From Escallonia rubra (lineage: Eukaryota > Streptophyta > Magnoliopsida > Escalloniales > Escalloniaceae), in NCBI GenBank assembly GCA_033065855.1, contig JAVXUO010003193.1, forward strand, positions 62,001 through 126,000: 64,000 bases of DNA. The letters run 5' to 3'. Within the stretch, counting starts at the first letter, position 1. Every line of letters starts with the position of its first letter. Position numbers and translations under genes: made by a program. Of this stretch, positions 54,601 through 64,000 are shown in pieces. The notes below the pieces were generated by a model. It ran no database searches and was not told where the DNA came from. It saw nothing but the letters and a program-made list of their open reading frames with translations.

Positions 54601-55303
54601 CATACTGGAACCGTGGCAAATCCTTATTCTCTTTCCAGAATAATACACAATCATTATTGCACTCATCTATCCGCTCATAGCTCAACCCAAGTTTCCTCAT
54701 CATCTTCTTCGAGTCATAGTACGACGGCGGTAGCTTTTCACTTTTGGGCAGAATTTCTTTGACTAAGGTAACAAACTCGTTAAAACTTTTCTCGCTCAGC
54801 CCGTGGTCTGATTTTAACTGTAATAACCTACTAACCGCAGACAGCCATGTGTGCTTCAGAGCTCCATCCCACAGCGGCTCTTCCGCAGCTCTCAACAACT
54901 CATAAAACTGATGAGCCCCCTCATTCGGCGATTGTGGACTGTCGTCACCACCGTCGTTACCCTAGTCAACATTAGCATGCCGAGCATCCATAATCATATC
55001 TCGGTAATCATACCGTGCCTCCTCCCTAACTTCAGTTTGACTAGCCGGGTTGGACGACAATACTATCGTTTCCCCGTGTTGCGTCCACCTTGTGTATCCA
55101 CCCATAAAATCTTACCGACGAAGATGCCATTTTACTTCAATTCTTTTTCTCCAATGCAACAACTCACATCTACCGCACGGACACCTTATCTTATCAAAGT
55201 CAACATGTGCAGGATGCGCGTAAGCGAAGTCAAGAAATTCGTCAACGCGATCCTCAAAATCGTCAGCATTCTTCCTTTTCATCCAACTTCGATCGACCGA
55301 CAT
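51641..55303 (-). pseudogene. TNP2-type CACTA transposase of C, full length but with stops
   Basis: All regions are present in order: transposase-associated domain (55303-55070, CPCGRC), catalytic TNP2 core (54540-53740; RLGLAIDGFNPFGQ, SCWPVIIVPYNLPPGMCM, RAALMWTIHDFPALG and CGWSTHGKLACPACM, the TNP2 hallmark), the MDVMHIEKNVFDN segment and DUF4218 (53666-53055), then smaller exons (52970-52660, 52570-52480), DUF4216 (52377-51907) and an acidic tail. Stops lie at 55114-55112, 54964-54962, near 54555, 54188-54186, 53738-53736 and about 53675. One frameshift is near 54615. It supplies the best view of the family's protein but cannot make transposase. Confidence 0.9.
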
Positions 55304-55989
55304 GACGACTGAATTATCATACTGTATACCACTTTCAATTTTGACCAATCATTAGGCAGGGTCGATGTAAATATGAATGCATGAATGTGACAACATGTCT
55401 ATGTATTTCCCCTCCATTCTCTAATAGGTAGTGGTCCTATCCCATTCAGAAAAGCACATGTTTATAAAACAGTGAATAACTCATGCTTAGTCCTCTGTCT
55501 GCGAAAAATTTGGCAGCACCTCCTCGCATTTCTCCAAGTACACGACATCGATTAGGTGTTTTAACATTCATCTAACCTTGCCTTGCAAGGTTTGACGAAT
55601 GTTAGAACACCAGATCTGTATGCACCCGGAGAAACACATGAGAACGTGTACCAAATATCCACGACATAGAACACAGAGCATGAGTTGAAACACTGATTTA
55701 TAAACACGTAGCTTTTCCAAATTGTCCAAACTGGACATCCAAAGGCTCATTACAAATCATTACTTTGTAATGACTACCTTTGAACGGGAACTAAGGGTTT
55801 TTATGCAAGCATGCATTCAGAAATTGATAATATATGCAAGAATCTTTCCGAAATATCCAAATTGCAGAAAGATCGTTGCATATGTTACCAATTCCACTTT
55901 AAATAGAATTCGTTGGCAACGAGTTGAACCATCTCGTTGCCAATGGACTTCGCAAAACAACAACGAATATAAAGAATGCAGGGTTTATA

Positions 55990-56650
55990 AGCAACGAGTA
56001 ATTGAATGCTAATCTGGGCTAATTAGTGTTAATGAGGGCTACCTTGGGCTAATTATAGCTAATTAGGGTTGATTAGGAGTAATTAGGGTTAATCTGAGCT
56101 AATAGCCGGGTTTTATTGTGCGGAGTCGTGTTGATTAGTCCTAATTAGGCTTAATTATTGTGCGGAGTCGTGTTGATTAGTCCTAATTAGGCTAATTAGT
56201 GTTAATGAGGATTACCTTGGACTAATTATAGCTAATTAGGGTTGGTTAGGACTAATTAGGGTTATTTTGAGCTAATTAGGGTTTAATTGTGCGTAGTAGT
56301 GTTGATTAGTCCTAATTAGGACTAATTAGGCTTAATTGGGTTATTAGGCTTAATTACGACTACTTAGGTGCGTAATCAGAGTTTAGTTAAGTTTTAGGGT
56401 TTAGGGTTTAATTAATCTAATCACGGGTCTACAAGATGCTTTGTCATTAGGGCTAATTAGGGCTTAATTTGGACTGATTGGTGTTAATTAGGATCAATTT
56501 GGGGTAATTACAACTAATTTAATTTTCATTGGGTTCTTAGGGTTAAGTAAAACTAATTAGGTTGTTAGAGCTAATTAGGGTTAATTGGGTTCATTAGGGT
56601 TAATCGGGACTAATTAGGGCTAATTATATCCAGTGCTGGAGCCACGATGA
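55990..56650. repeat. AT-rich telo-box-like array in CACTA C
   Basis: Reverse complement of the arrays in A (190-1110) and B (20900-21560), with TTAGGGTTTAATT-type units. A roughly 70-bp unit with GCGGAGTCGTGTTGATTAG is duplicated at 56118-56190. A second isolated piece lies at about 58905-58995, so part of the region was duplicated within C. Confidence 0.75.
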
Positions 56651-56819
56651 GATTCTAAGGGGTGCTAAAAATGTCGCGTTAACCTAATTAACCTAAATTC
56701 AACAACCAACCATTCAACTAATTCACAGATATCTCAATCCAATTGGGTCCCATCCTCCGTCAACAATTTCAATTCTCAAATTCTCAATGCACAGTCAACA
56801 ATCTCAATTCCCAATACCT

Positions 56820-57830
56820 CATAAAAGGTGTCAGTATGGTGTCTGACACCTCTGGACACGTCGGAAGTCATTGATTTATTTTTTAAATGTCAGACACCGT
56901 GTATGTCACCCCATGAAGAGGTGTCCACAAGTATAAAGCCAAAATGTGACATTTTTCGGTGTCGGTGTCGATCGGACGGGATGTCCGTGACCTACCGACA
57001 CCTCGACACCTCATCGACACATTCGAAAATGTGTCGGACACCTCCGGACACGTGTTCGACACCTCCGGACACGTGTCCGACACCTACCGACACGTGTCCG
57101 ACACCTCTGGACACGTCCGAAGTCATTGATTTATTTTTTAAATGCCGGACCCCGTGTCCGTCACCCCTTGAAGAGGTGTCCGTCACCCCTTGAAGAGGTG
57201 TCCACAAGTATAAAGCCAAAATGTGACATTTTTCGGTGTCGGTGTCGATCGGACGGGATGTCCGTGACCTACTGACACCTCGACACCTCATCGACACATT
57301 CGAAAATGTGTCGGACACCTCCGGACACGTGTTCGACACCTCCGAACACGTGTCCGACACCTACCGACACGTGTCCGACACCTACCGACACGTGTCCGAC
57401 ACCTCTGGACACGTCCGAAGTCATTGATTTATTTTTTAAATGCCGGACCTCGTGTCCGTCACCCCTTGAAGAGGTGTCTGTCACCCCTTGAAGAGGTGTC
57501 CACAAGTATAAAGCCAAAATGTGACATTTTTCGGTGTCGGTGTCGATCGGACGGGATGTCCGTGACCTACCGACACCTCATCGACACATCCGGAAACGTG
57601 TCAGACACCTCTGGACACGTGTCCGACACCTACCGACACGTGTCCGACACTTTCAGACACGCTCAAAGACAATGATTTATTTTTTAAATGCCAGACGCCG
57701 TGTCTATCACCCCTTGAAGAGGTGTCCATAAGTATAAAGCCAAAATGTGACATTTTTCGGTGTCAATGTCGATCGGACGGGATGTCCATGACCTACCGAC
57801 ACCTTGACACCTCAATTCTCAATTCTGAAT
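56820..57830. repeat. Array of GGACACGTGTCC palindromes in about 250-300-bp units
   Basis: Four units share TTGATTTATTTTTTAAATG (near 56871, 57126, 57424 and 57672) followed by CCGTGTCCGTCACCCCTTGA, AGAGGTGTCCACAAGTATAA and GACGGGATGTCCGTGACC. Between them are 27-bp-spaced repeats CGGACACGTGTCCGACACCT, each centred on the G-box CACGTG. The related region in A and B is shorter (1-110; 20650-20820). It is upstream of the transposase genes, so it is a candidate regulatory or transposase-binding array. Apparent ORFs rich in His/Thr/Asp here are repeat products. Confidence 0.85.
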
Positions 57831-59164
57831 CCAATTGAGTCCCATCCTCCGTCAACAATCTCATTTCTCAATTCTCAAATGCTCAATGCAATAAAAATTA
57901 ATAAAAATCACACATTCAATCCAATTGGGTCCCATCCTCCGTTAAAAATCTCAATTCTCAAATGCTCAATGCAAAATTAACAATCTAAAATCATCAATTA
58001 ACAACCTAAAATTAAGGTGCACAACCGTCAAGTGCATAAATAATTAGAGTGCAAATTGTGCTATCGAGGGGGGGGGGGGGTTTGCGAATATTCAGGAGGG
58101 AAGAATCGAATTCAAAACCTTGTGAAAATTAGATATCTGATAATACCAAAATCATGATAGCCCTTTCAGTTGTTTTCTTCTTTGATAGCCCTTTCAGTTG
58201 TTTCCTTTCACTACTAAATCAACTCTTGTTGTTAGTTTAAAAAAGGCTCTGCCTAACTTAAAACACGCCAAGGATTGAAAACATTAGCTCATCCACATTC
58301 AAGACAAGTAGACACAATCGTATTGCTGCAGTTTGAACCCCATTATTGTAAGCTTAAATGGTTGATGCAATCTTTCTACAAAATTCAGCACTAGAACTGG
58401 CATCCTAAAATAGCTGTCACTAGCTGGTTTATATGTCATCTGTACATCTTAAGAGTGACTGCTACTGATAACCTAGCAAGTGGCAACTACGTGAGATAGA
58501 CTCGATCAGTGCTACACATACTACCACATAGTTTTCGCCATCATACCAAAAGTAATCAAGAATTTCATTCGATGCCTCTGCACTAGTTAACTGATCATGT
58601 TTACTTTACTCAGGCTGGCAGACTTGGGAGCTTTAATCTGCACCAGCATTAACAGTGTCACAACCACAAGTTTGCCCAAGAAATTTTGAAAATAAATAAA
58701 TAAAATGACTACCACAAAAATCTCAACTACACACATCATCATTTCACCACCCAAATAGCCACCTATACTGTTGAACGTCACTCACATATTACAAATAACA
58801 CCCCAAAAATCTCAAACCAATCACTGAATGAAACCTAACCCTAGTGCAAATCCAATCACTGGATCTCAATGAAGACAAAAAAAAAAAACCACCAAAGTTC
58901 AAAGATTTGCTAATTAGGGCTAACTTGGGGTAATTACAGCTAATTTGATATTCATTGGGTTCTTAGGGTTAATTAAAACTAATTAGGCTCGTTAGACACG
59001 TGTTCGACACATACCGACACGTGTCCGACGCCCACCGACATGCACCTCCGGACACATCGGCATATGTTGATTTATTTTGTAAATTTCGGACACCATTTAC
59101 AAATTCGAGCAATCAAGAGGGTGAGCTGCAAAAGTTACCTCAACCTGATGCCATGAGTATGAAA

Positions 59165-59265
59165 ATCGGAAGAGCCTCTGGACAAAATGGGACAAGGCTG
59201 CGTACATCTAACCCTTTCCAAACCCTAAAGTGGCAGAAGCCTCAAGCACCGGGGCACCCTTACTA
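59165..59265 (+). mobile_element. Au-SINE-like fragment
   Basis: GGGACAAGGCTGCGTACATC followed by CCCTTTCCAAACCCTAAAG and CACCGGGGCACCCTTACT resembles the 3' body of plant Au-type SINEs (consensus style: AAGGCTGCGTACA...CCCTTCCCCAGACCC...GCACTGGG..CCCTT), judged from memory. The tRNA-like 5' half was not identified. Confidence 0.45.
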
Positions 59266-60606
59266 ATTTTACTATGACAGAAGGATACATCGGTGATGTG
59301 CTCTTACAGCCGGAGTTATAACCAACCCTGTAAATAACAACCTGGATCCTGGCTGCAGCAGCTGTACAGATCTGGATTAGCTAGGACACCTCTTAAACCG
59401 GTCATCTTCTAGTTCCCTTGGCACAACCTAGTCTGGTTCAAAGGCATTTTTCTGGTATATGGACAGACTGAAAGTTCGATGGGCTAAAACAACGTTAACA
59501 TGCTAGACACCATGCAACACTAAATATTGAAATATCCGCTTTTCGTTTGTGCCTAGTCTAAAGAGATTTAGGGAAACACTTGTCATGTGTTCAATTCAGA
59601 AGACTCCAGTGAGCTGAACTCAAGAGGTCTCTTGGTCTTTCAGCGTCAACACTCAATGTTGCAGAAACCTTGTCTTTCGTTTATAAACTTTTCCCGAGTG
59701 CCGTTAATTGCGTATACATACAAAAGGAACAAAGTCTTAGGAGACGAAGAATACTTGCCGCAGTACTTCTGCAACAGATGTTAAGGGTACTAAAAGATTC
59801 AGAATTCCAAAAATTAAGAATGCGGGAGGGTATTAAACTTTCATCTTCTAAACAAGCCAATAGTCAGAGGTATAAACAAGCCGCTCAGCTTCTGATATAC
59901 TATCGTTTGGATTCAGCTTGAGCTCTAATACAATTCAAGGACGCCTAAAAATTGGTTTGACTTGGCTTGAACTCTGAAATGAGCCCATTCGAGCTAGAGA
60001 TTAAGCTTCATTCTGATGAACTTCTCTCTTCATTTCAACATAACTATGTTTGTGGCAAATTCTACTGCAAGGACCCTGACTTTTTGAGCAAGATGAATGA
60101 TGATTGTAAGTTTTTTGATTATTCATAGTATATGACTAGTAAGTGGGTTGAGATCGGAAACACTAATGCACCATGAGCTGACCTTGAGCTAAGCTCAACA
60201 AACGGGAGGAACTCGCAAACTTACTACAGCATGCAAGTGGTTTAGGCCCTAGTGGCTTATCTTTCTTATGAGCTCAAGTTGAGTGACCAATAACAGATTA
60301 GAGTACGTATTGGGCACTCAAGCAGAGTAGACTTGCTAGTTCTGGAATACTGCTAATAGTATTACGGATCATATTCTATCCTTTTGATGTTGTTAGTTTT
60401 CTGTAGGATTTTTGCCTGCTTTGCTTCTTCGTGCTTTTTTTTTCCTTCCTGTTCAGAGTGGTATCCAGACTATAACATTTACATCGTTGATGTTGGTGTC
60501 AAAATCCCAAATTCGGTACACATCGAGGCGGATCTGACATAGATGTTATGAAATGGAACCTATACCTCTCATGGTAGCTACTTGTTTTATTCTCTCACTC
60601 AACCAT

Positions 60607-60704
60607 GTAAAACCAATCGTTTAAAACCAATGTAAAACCAATCGTTTAAAACCAATGTAAAACCAATCGTTTAAAACCAATGTAAAACCAATCGTTTAAA
60701 CAAG
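60607..60704. repeat. 25-bp tandem repeat, 4 copies
   Basis: GTAAAACCAATCGTTTAAAA recurs at 60607, 60632, 60657 and 60682 with 25-bp period, the last unit slightly changed. It is upstream of the leader of CACTA C. There are no spacers, so it is not a CRISPR array. Confidence 0.9.
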
Positions 60705-61020
60705 CATACACATTGTTGCATTGCATAGATACAATTACAAGTAAATTCGTGAAAAGGGTGCAAATGGATATGAAAAACTGGTGCAAAACCTACCTAAAAA
60801 TCAAGAGACTGCAAGAGAGATCGGCGGCAGTGGCGGCGGCGGTTCTTCGGTTTTGAAGATCGACGGCAGTGGCGGCAACAGTGGCGGTGGCAGGCTATAT
60901 TCCGTCTGGGGGTGGGTTGCCGGGGATGGCGACGGAGGTGGCGTCGAAGGAAATATCGCCGATGAGAGTTAATAGAGAGAGAGAGAGAAACGGGAGAAAG
61001 AAAAGCGTAAGGGGATCTGT

Positions 61021-61376
61021 GTTTTTTAGACCTTTACCGATGGAACACACCCGTCGGTAAACATCCGTCTGGAAAACTCTACTTTCACCGACGGGTATTT
61101 TTACCGACGGCATTATTCCGTCGCCTCTATGTTTTTGAAAATCATCGAAAATTAAAAAAAACCTATAAAATATTTATCGACTGTACTTTTCGTCGGTAAA
61201 AAACCGACGATGCAAAATCCGTCGATAAAAAGATTTAACGACGGAGTGTTCTGTCATTAAATATTTTTACCGACGGATTTTCATCGACGGTTTTTTTCGT
61301 CGCTGAAATGGCTTTTAGTGACGAAATTTCTTCCGTCGCTAAAAGTCCATCATTAAATCCTTCTTTTCTTGTAGTG
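61021..61376. repeat. 5' subterminal repeats and terminus of CACTA C
   Basis: The repeat here is partly ACCGACGG/CCGTCGGT rather than GCGACGG, changing to GCGACGAAA towards the end, then TCTTTTCTTGTAGTG. The opposite end (49212-49620) has only TTAGCGACGGA types, so the two ends of one element carry different subterminal units. Confidence 0.82.
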
Positions 61377-63198
61377 CCCCCCCCCCCCCCCCCCCCCCCG
61401 CCCTCCCCGAATGGATCCGTAATGATATTTGGCAGGAGATGGTGGATGTATGGGCAACCACGAAATGGCAGGAAAAATCCAGATGTGCAAAGACAAATCG
61501 ATCTGCAAATGATGAGCCATCTCACACAGGTGGTTTCGTGTCGCGTGCTGTTATTGGAGTTGAATTGAAGGAAAAGATGCTAGATATTAGCGCCGCAAAG
61601 CTGAACCTAGAGGTGTACGAATTAACACATAAACTTAAACATGATTCTAATGGTCAGCCATTGGAAGAGCAAGACCGCCCACATGTCTCAAAGAAGGCAA
61701 AGGCTATTCGCGTAAGTTTGTTTTTGCAGCTGATTTTTCATCTATCTTGTTTGATGAATCTCTAACTCGACTTGCATTTTGCATGAGTTACAGGATGCAT
61801 ATGCTGTGAGGTTTGATGAAATTAGTTCTCAGGAACCCAACTCTTCCTTGCTAGATTCTGATGCAGCAGAATTGTGGCGACAAACGCCTGGGGTTCGCGA
61901 CAAGAAATGACGTATACGTGGTACTCATGAAACCGCACGAGAAGCCAGGGCATCGATGCGTATTCCATTAGACCAGCCTCCGAAAATTGGAAAGACGAAA
62001 TTGCTAAGATTGTGCTTCTTTAGGTGCAGAAGATGAAAGAGATTGAAATTGCTAAGCTTACAGAGATTGAGGTGGAAAAACGGATGAAAGAGAAGGACCT
62101 GCAACATGTATCAAACCTCATGCTTCATTCATGTTTAAGGCCATCTGGTAGAGTATTGTTTGGATTAGTTTTGCAAGGAAATGACAGGAATATCATTAGA
62201 GGTTGGTATAAGTTGAATAACAGTCTTACAACTAACTCAATATTAAGTATCAGTTCAGCAATGTTTCTGTGAAAAGTTGAACAATAATGACACAATCAAG
62301 AAAATGGTGTCTACATGGTTTGACTAGCCGATGCTTAAAGCATGAAAACCAAGCTTTGAGTCCAAGTTTGGTATAGGCAGTACAGTTGGAGTTTGAGGTG
62401 CTGGTACCGTGCCTTAGTGGCTTGACCCCAAGGAGTTTTTAAACTTTTGCTGGTACTGTGTCTTAGTGGTTTGAGCTGCTGGCACTATGTCTTAGTGGTT
62501 TGACCCCTAGGACAAGACTTGAAATTTCTACTTGATACATATTTTAGGTGCTAACAGGCCCGTGATTATGGCAGCAAGGGTGATCATTGTGAAGTAATTT
62601 CACATGTTGATTTCATGGTTGCAGTGGCTGGGGCCTAAAATGATTTCATGGTCATTGTGAATATCCTTTTCTTGGTGGTGTTTGGGGTGTAGTTCTGCCT
62701 ATTCAAGATAGATAAAAGTACAGTTTGCTGGTTATTCCCTATTTGCAGCTTGTTTTTTGCAGCAAATAGGGAATAACCCAGCAAATAACAAGCTTGTTAT
62801 TTGTTGGGTTCCCTGTTTGCTGCCAATAACAAGCTTGTTATTCCCTATTTGCTGCCCATTCTTTAGTAGCTTGTTATTTGCTGGGTTATTCCCTATTTGC
62901 AGTTTAGGTACTCATGCAAAAAAATGTTGTTAGCTTTCAAGCATGCTTAACCATTTTGTATAGAACTTGCCATTGTTAATTAATCTAGATGGTCCCAACT
63001 ATGTGTAGCTTCTGATGGCTAATTTGGTTTAGGGAGTAGCTATCACTATGCTGTAGTTACCATGTTGGATTCATGGGTAGGCTTGGTTATGCAAGTACAT
63101 TGGTACATCCTTTAATTGCTTTGTTACAGGCCGAATTTACCGCGACTGATGTTACTGAGGATGGCAATGATGAAACATTCGACGAGCTTGGTGGATGA
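61377..63198 (+). pseudogene. PF03004-type transposase gene of D, part after the C insertion
   Basis: After a 22-C run the core continues: IWQEMVDVWATTKWQEKS, then NRSANDEPSHTGGFVS (the PSHTGGS family motif; last Ser is Phe here), then a helical segment to CGC/GTAAGT (61713). The next exon starts after TTACAG near 61793 (DAYAVRFDEISSQEPNSSLL) and meets TGA in KK-stop-RIRGT (near 61909), where KKGRI is expected. A Lys/Glu-rich coiled segment follows (about 62024-62107). A last exon fits 63130-63198 (EFTATDVTEDGNDETFDELG, TGA). It is disrupted both by C and by the stop. Confidence 0.78.
62727..62842. repeat. Hairpin and palindromes in D intron
   Basis: GTTATTCCCTATTTGC (62731-62746) pairs perfectly with 62762-62777 (16-bp stem, 15-nt loop), extended by GCTG/CAGC with one bulge. 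Two perfect palindromes follow: ATAACAAGCTTGTTAT (62785-62800) and AATAACAAGCTTGTTATT (62825-62842). All are built from the same TTATTCCCTATTTGC and AACAAGC words, suggesting a decayed local inverted duplication. Confidence 0.7.
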
Positions 63199-63308
63199 TT
63201 GCCTTATGTGACCAGATTTTATGTTACATTTGTTGGGATATTTGTTCATTTTGGTAACCAAGCAACTGTTTGATTTAGATACATTAACTCAATTGTTAAC
63301 TTTTGGAT

Positions 63309-63695
63309 GTATTTGGATATAGGATTTGAACTGGGGATTTGACTTTGGTAGGGTATTTATAAATCACTTGGACAAAATATCTTGTTTGGATAGTTCAAAA
63401 GAGAATTTTTGAAATTTCGAAGTGATTTGAACTGTGGATTTGGGGTCACCAAATCCACAGTTCAAATCACTAGTTTGAACTAGTTATTTGTCAAATCCAC
63501 TCCAATCAGTAATTTACAAACCCACAATAACTAGTTCCCTATTTTTTAGGAATCTTACCTCCCACCTTTTTAACAACTTTTTGCTTCCTTTCTTCCAAAC
63601 AAGATATTTCAAAATGATAGAATTTGTAAATCAGGAGATTTCGAAATGAAGGCATTTAGAAATACCCAGTATTTCAAAATCCCATATCCAAACAC
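63309..63695. mobile_element. MITE, 387 bp, with internal 23-bp hairpin
   Basis: Ends GTATTTGGATATAGGATTT and AAATCCCATATCCAAACAC are inverted repeats (17 of 19). Inside, AGTGATTTGAACTGTGGATT (63421 onward) pairs over 23 bp with 63449-63471 around the 5-nt loop GGTCA. There is no ORF. It lies between the last exon of D and its right subterminal repeats. Confidence 0.7.
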
Positions 63696-64000
63696 ACCTA
63701 TTCAACAAATGCTGAATATTTGTTATCTTCAGTTCATTATCGGATGTTTGATTATTATTGTCACAAGTTGTTGCATTAATTAAGAAAAGTATAATCTATT
63801 ATGCATATTTAATAATTTTTAGCTCCTAAGTATGATTTTTGAGACGGAATTAGCGACGGAAAATTTTCCCTTTTTTTGCGACGGAAAGTTTTTTAGCTCC
63901 AATATATGGTTTTTGCGACGGAATTAGCGACGGAAAAAATTATTTGCGAGATATGATTTTGTGACGGAAAATTTGTCTTCTACAAAATTTGGCGATGGAA

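Larger units (their letters stand above)
58030..60780. other. 2.7 kb in C with no counterpart in B
   Basis: Between the repeat region and the leader, B has only about 160 bp while C has 2.75 kb. The segment holds a G-run (58067-58080), a 30-bp direct repeat (GATAGCCCTTTCAGTTGTTT at about 58156 and 58184), a displaced piece of the repeat region (58905-59100), a SINE-like stretch and a 25-bp tandem repeat. No gene was recognised; short ORFs at 59587-59921 have no family I know. It could be first-intron DNA, an insertion, or captured DNA. Confidence 0.55.
49212..61376 (-). mobile_element. CACTA C, 12,165-bp complete element nested in D
   Basis: Both termini are present: CACTACAAGGAAAAAGGC at 49212 and TCTTTTCTTGTAGTG ending 61376 (its 5' end; one mismatch between the ends). 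It is flanked by C-runs, so the TSD is CCC. On the minus strand, from its 5' end, it has subterminal repeats (61376-61021), a GGCGG-rich leader (61020-60780), about 2.7 kb not present in B (60780-58030), the GTGTCCGG repeat region (57830-56650), the AT-rich array (56650-55990), TNP2 (55303-51641), TNP1-like (51467-49834), and right subterminal repeats (49620-49212). The gene order matches autonomous CACTA elements, but both genes carry stops. Confidence 0.93.
47708..64000 (+). mobile_element. CACTA D (outer element), 5' end to beyond the window
   Basis: The left terminus CACTACAAGAAAAATGACTA starts at 47708, with subterminal TTAGCGACGGAATT repeats (47730-47925). Similar GCGACGGAATTAGCGACGG repeats at 63838-64000 mark the approach to the right terminus, which is outside. 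D carries only a PF03004-type gene (48977-49211 and 61377-63198) and no TNP2. Its protein and subterminal unit differ from the A/B/C/F family. Element C (12,165 bp) is inserted in its coding exon, so D without C is about 4.1 kb in this window. 47940-48960 is leader DNA with no supported ORF. Confidence 0.85.

Noticed and set aside
56828-57731. His/Thr/Asp-rich frames with GHVSDT-like periodicity
   Set aside because: Products of the GGACACGTGTCC repeat array in CACTA C; they occur on both strands.
60607-60704. Regular direct repeats that could suggest a CRISPR array
   Set aside because: The 25-bp units are head-to-tail with no unique spacers, and the genome is a plant.

Overview
This is nuclear DNA from a flowering plant, most likely a eudicot. 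The evidence is spliced plant-type CACTA transposase genes, Tat/Ogre-like Ty3-gypsy gag, plant L1-type LINEs with RNase H, hAT, Mutator-like and MITE sequences, and three copies of a type 2 non-specific lipid transfer protein (nsLTP2) gene. Nearly everything except the three nsLTP2 genes is transposon or transposon debris. No bacterial, organellar, tRNA or rRNA gene was seen.

Layout. 1-4977 is the 3' part of a CACTA element (family A). It is inserted in a minus-strand Tat/Ogre-like retrotransposon (4978-7882), which itself sits in the first of three tandem units carrying the nsLTP2 gene. Unit 1 is 7883-13068 and unit 2 is 13069-23201. Both end in the same truncated CACTA remnant (family E), so the unit junctions coincide with a CACTA terminus. 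Unit 3 (23202 to about 42132) is older and heavily interrupted. Unit 2 also carries a LINE (15994-18333) and a 2.73-kb gene-less CACTA element B (19436-22165, TSD CAC). Unit 1 preserves the empty site of B. Unit 3 is split by a gag-only LTR element (TR-GAG type, 23768-31337) fused by deletion to a half CACTA element F (31338-34788), then by a LINE fragment (35226-36064), then by a three-level nest: a TIR-like element containing a hAT with 8-bp TSD, containing a Mutator-like element. After the third nsLTP2 gene (41296-41586), 42.1-47.7 kb holds LINE, MITE and LTR-element scraps and a broken BAHD acyltransferase fragment.

The right end is CACTA in CACTA. An outer element D starts at 47708 and runs past the window. 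A 12,165-bp CACTA element C (49212-61376, reverse orientation) is inserted in a C-run inside a coding exon of D's PF03004-type transposase gene. C carries recognisable TNP2 and TNP1-like genes in tandem, both broken by stops. Its 5' region has an AT-rich array and an array of CACGTG-centred palindromes.

How the parts relate. The only genes that look functional are the three nsLTP2 genes, encoding secreted 8-cysteine proteins of 96 aa. The CACTA copies A, B, C and F share one family. A, C and F retain different parts of the TNP2 + TNP1 gene pair and B has lost both, so none of these copies looks autonomous. The shared insertions and empty sites give a relative order: unit 3 split off first; then a LINE fragment and CACTA E joined the ancestor of units 1 and 2; then units 1 and 2 separated; then B, the LINE, the MITE and the Tat-like element inserted individually.

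Limits: transposon boundaries given as 'about' are by eye, exon borders are predicted from GT/AG and homology between copies in this window, and no database search was possible.
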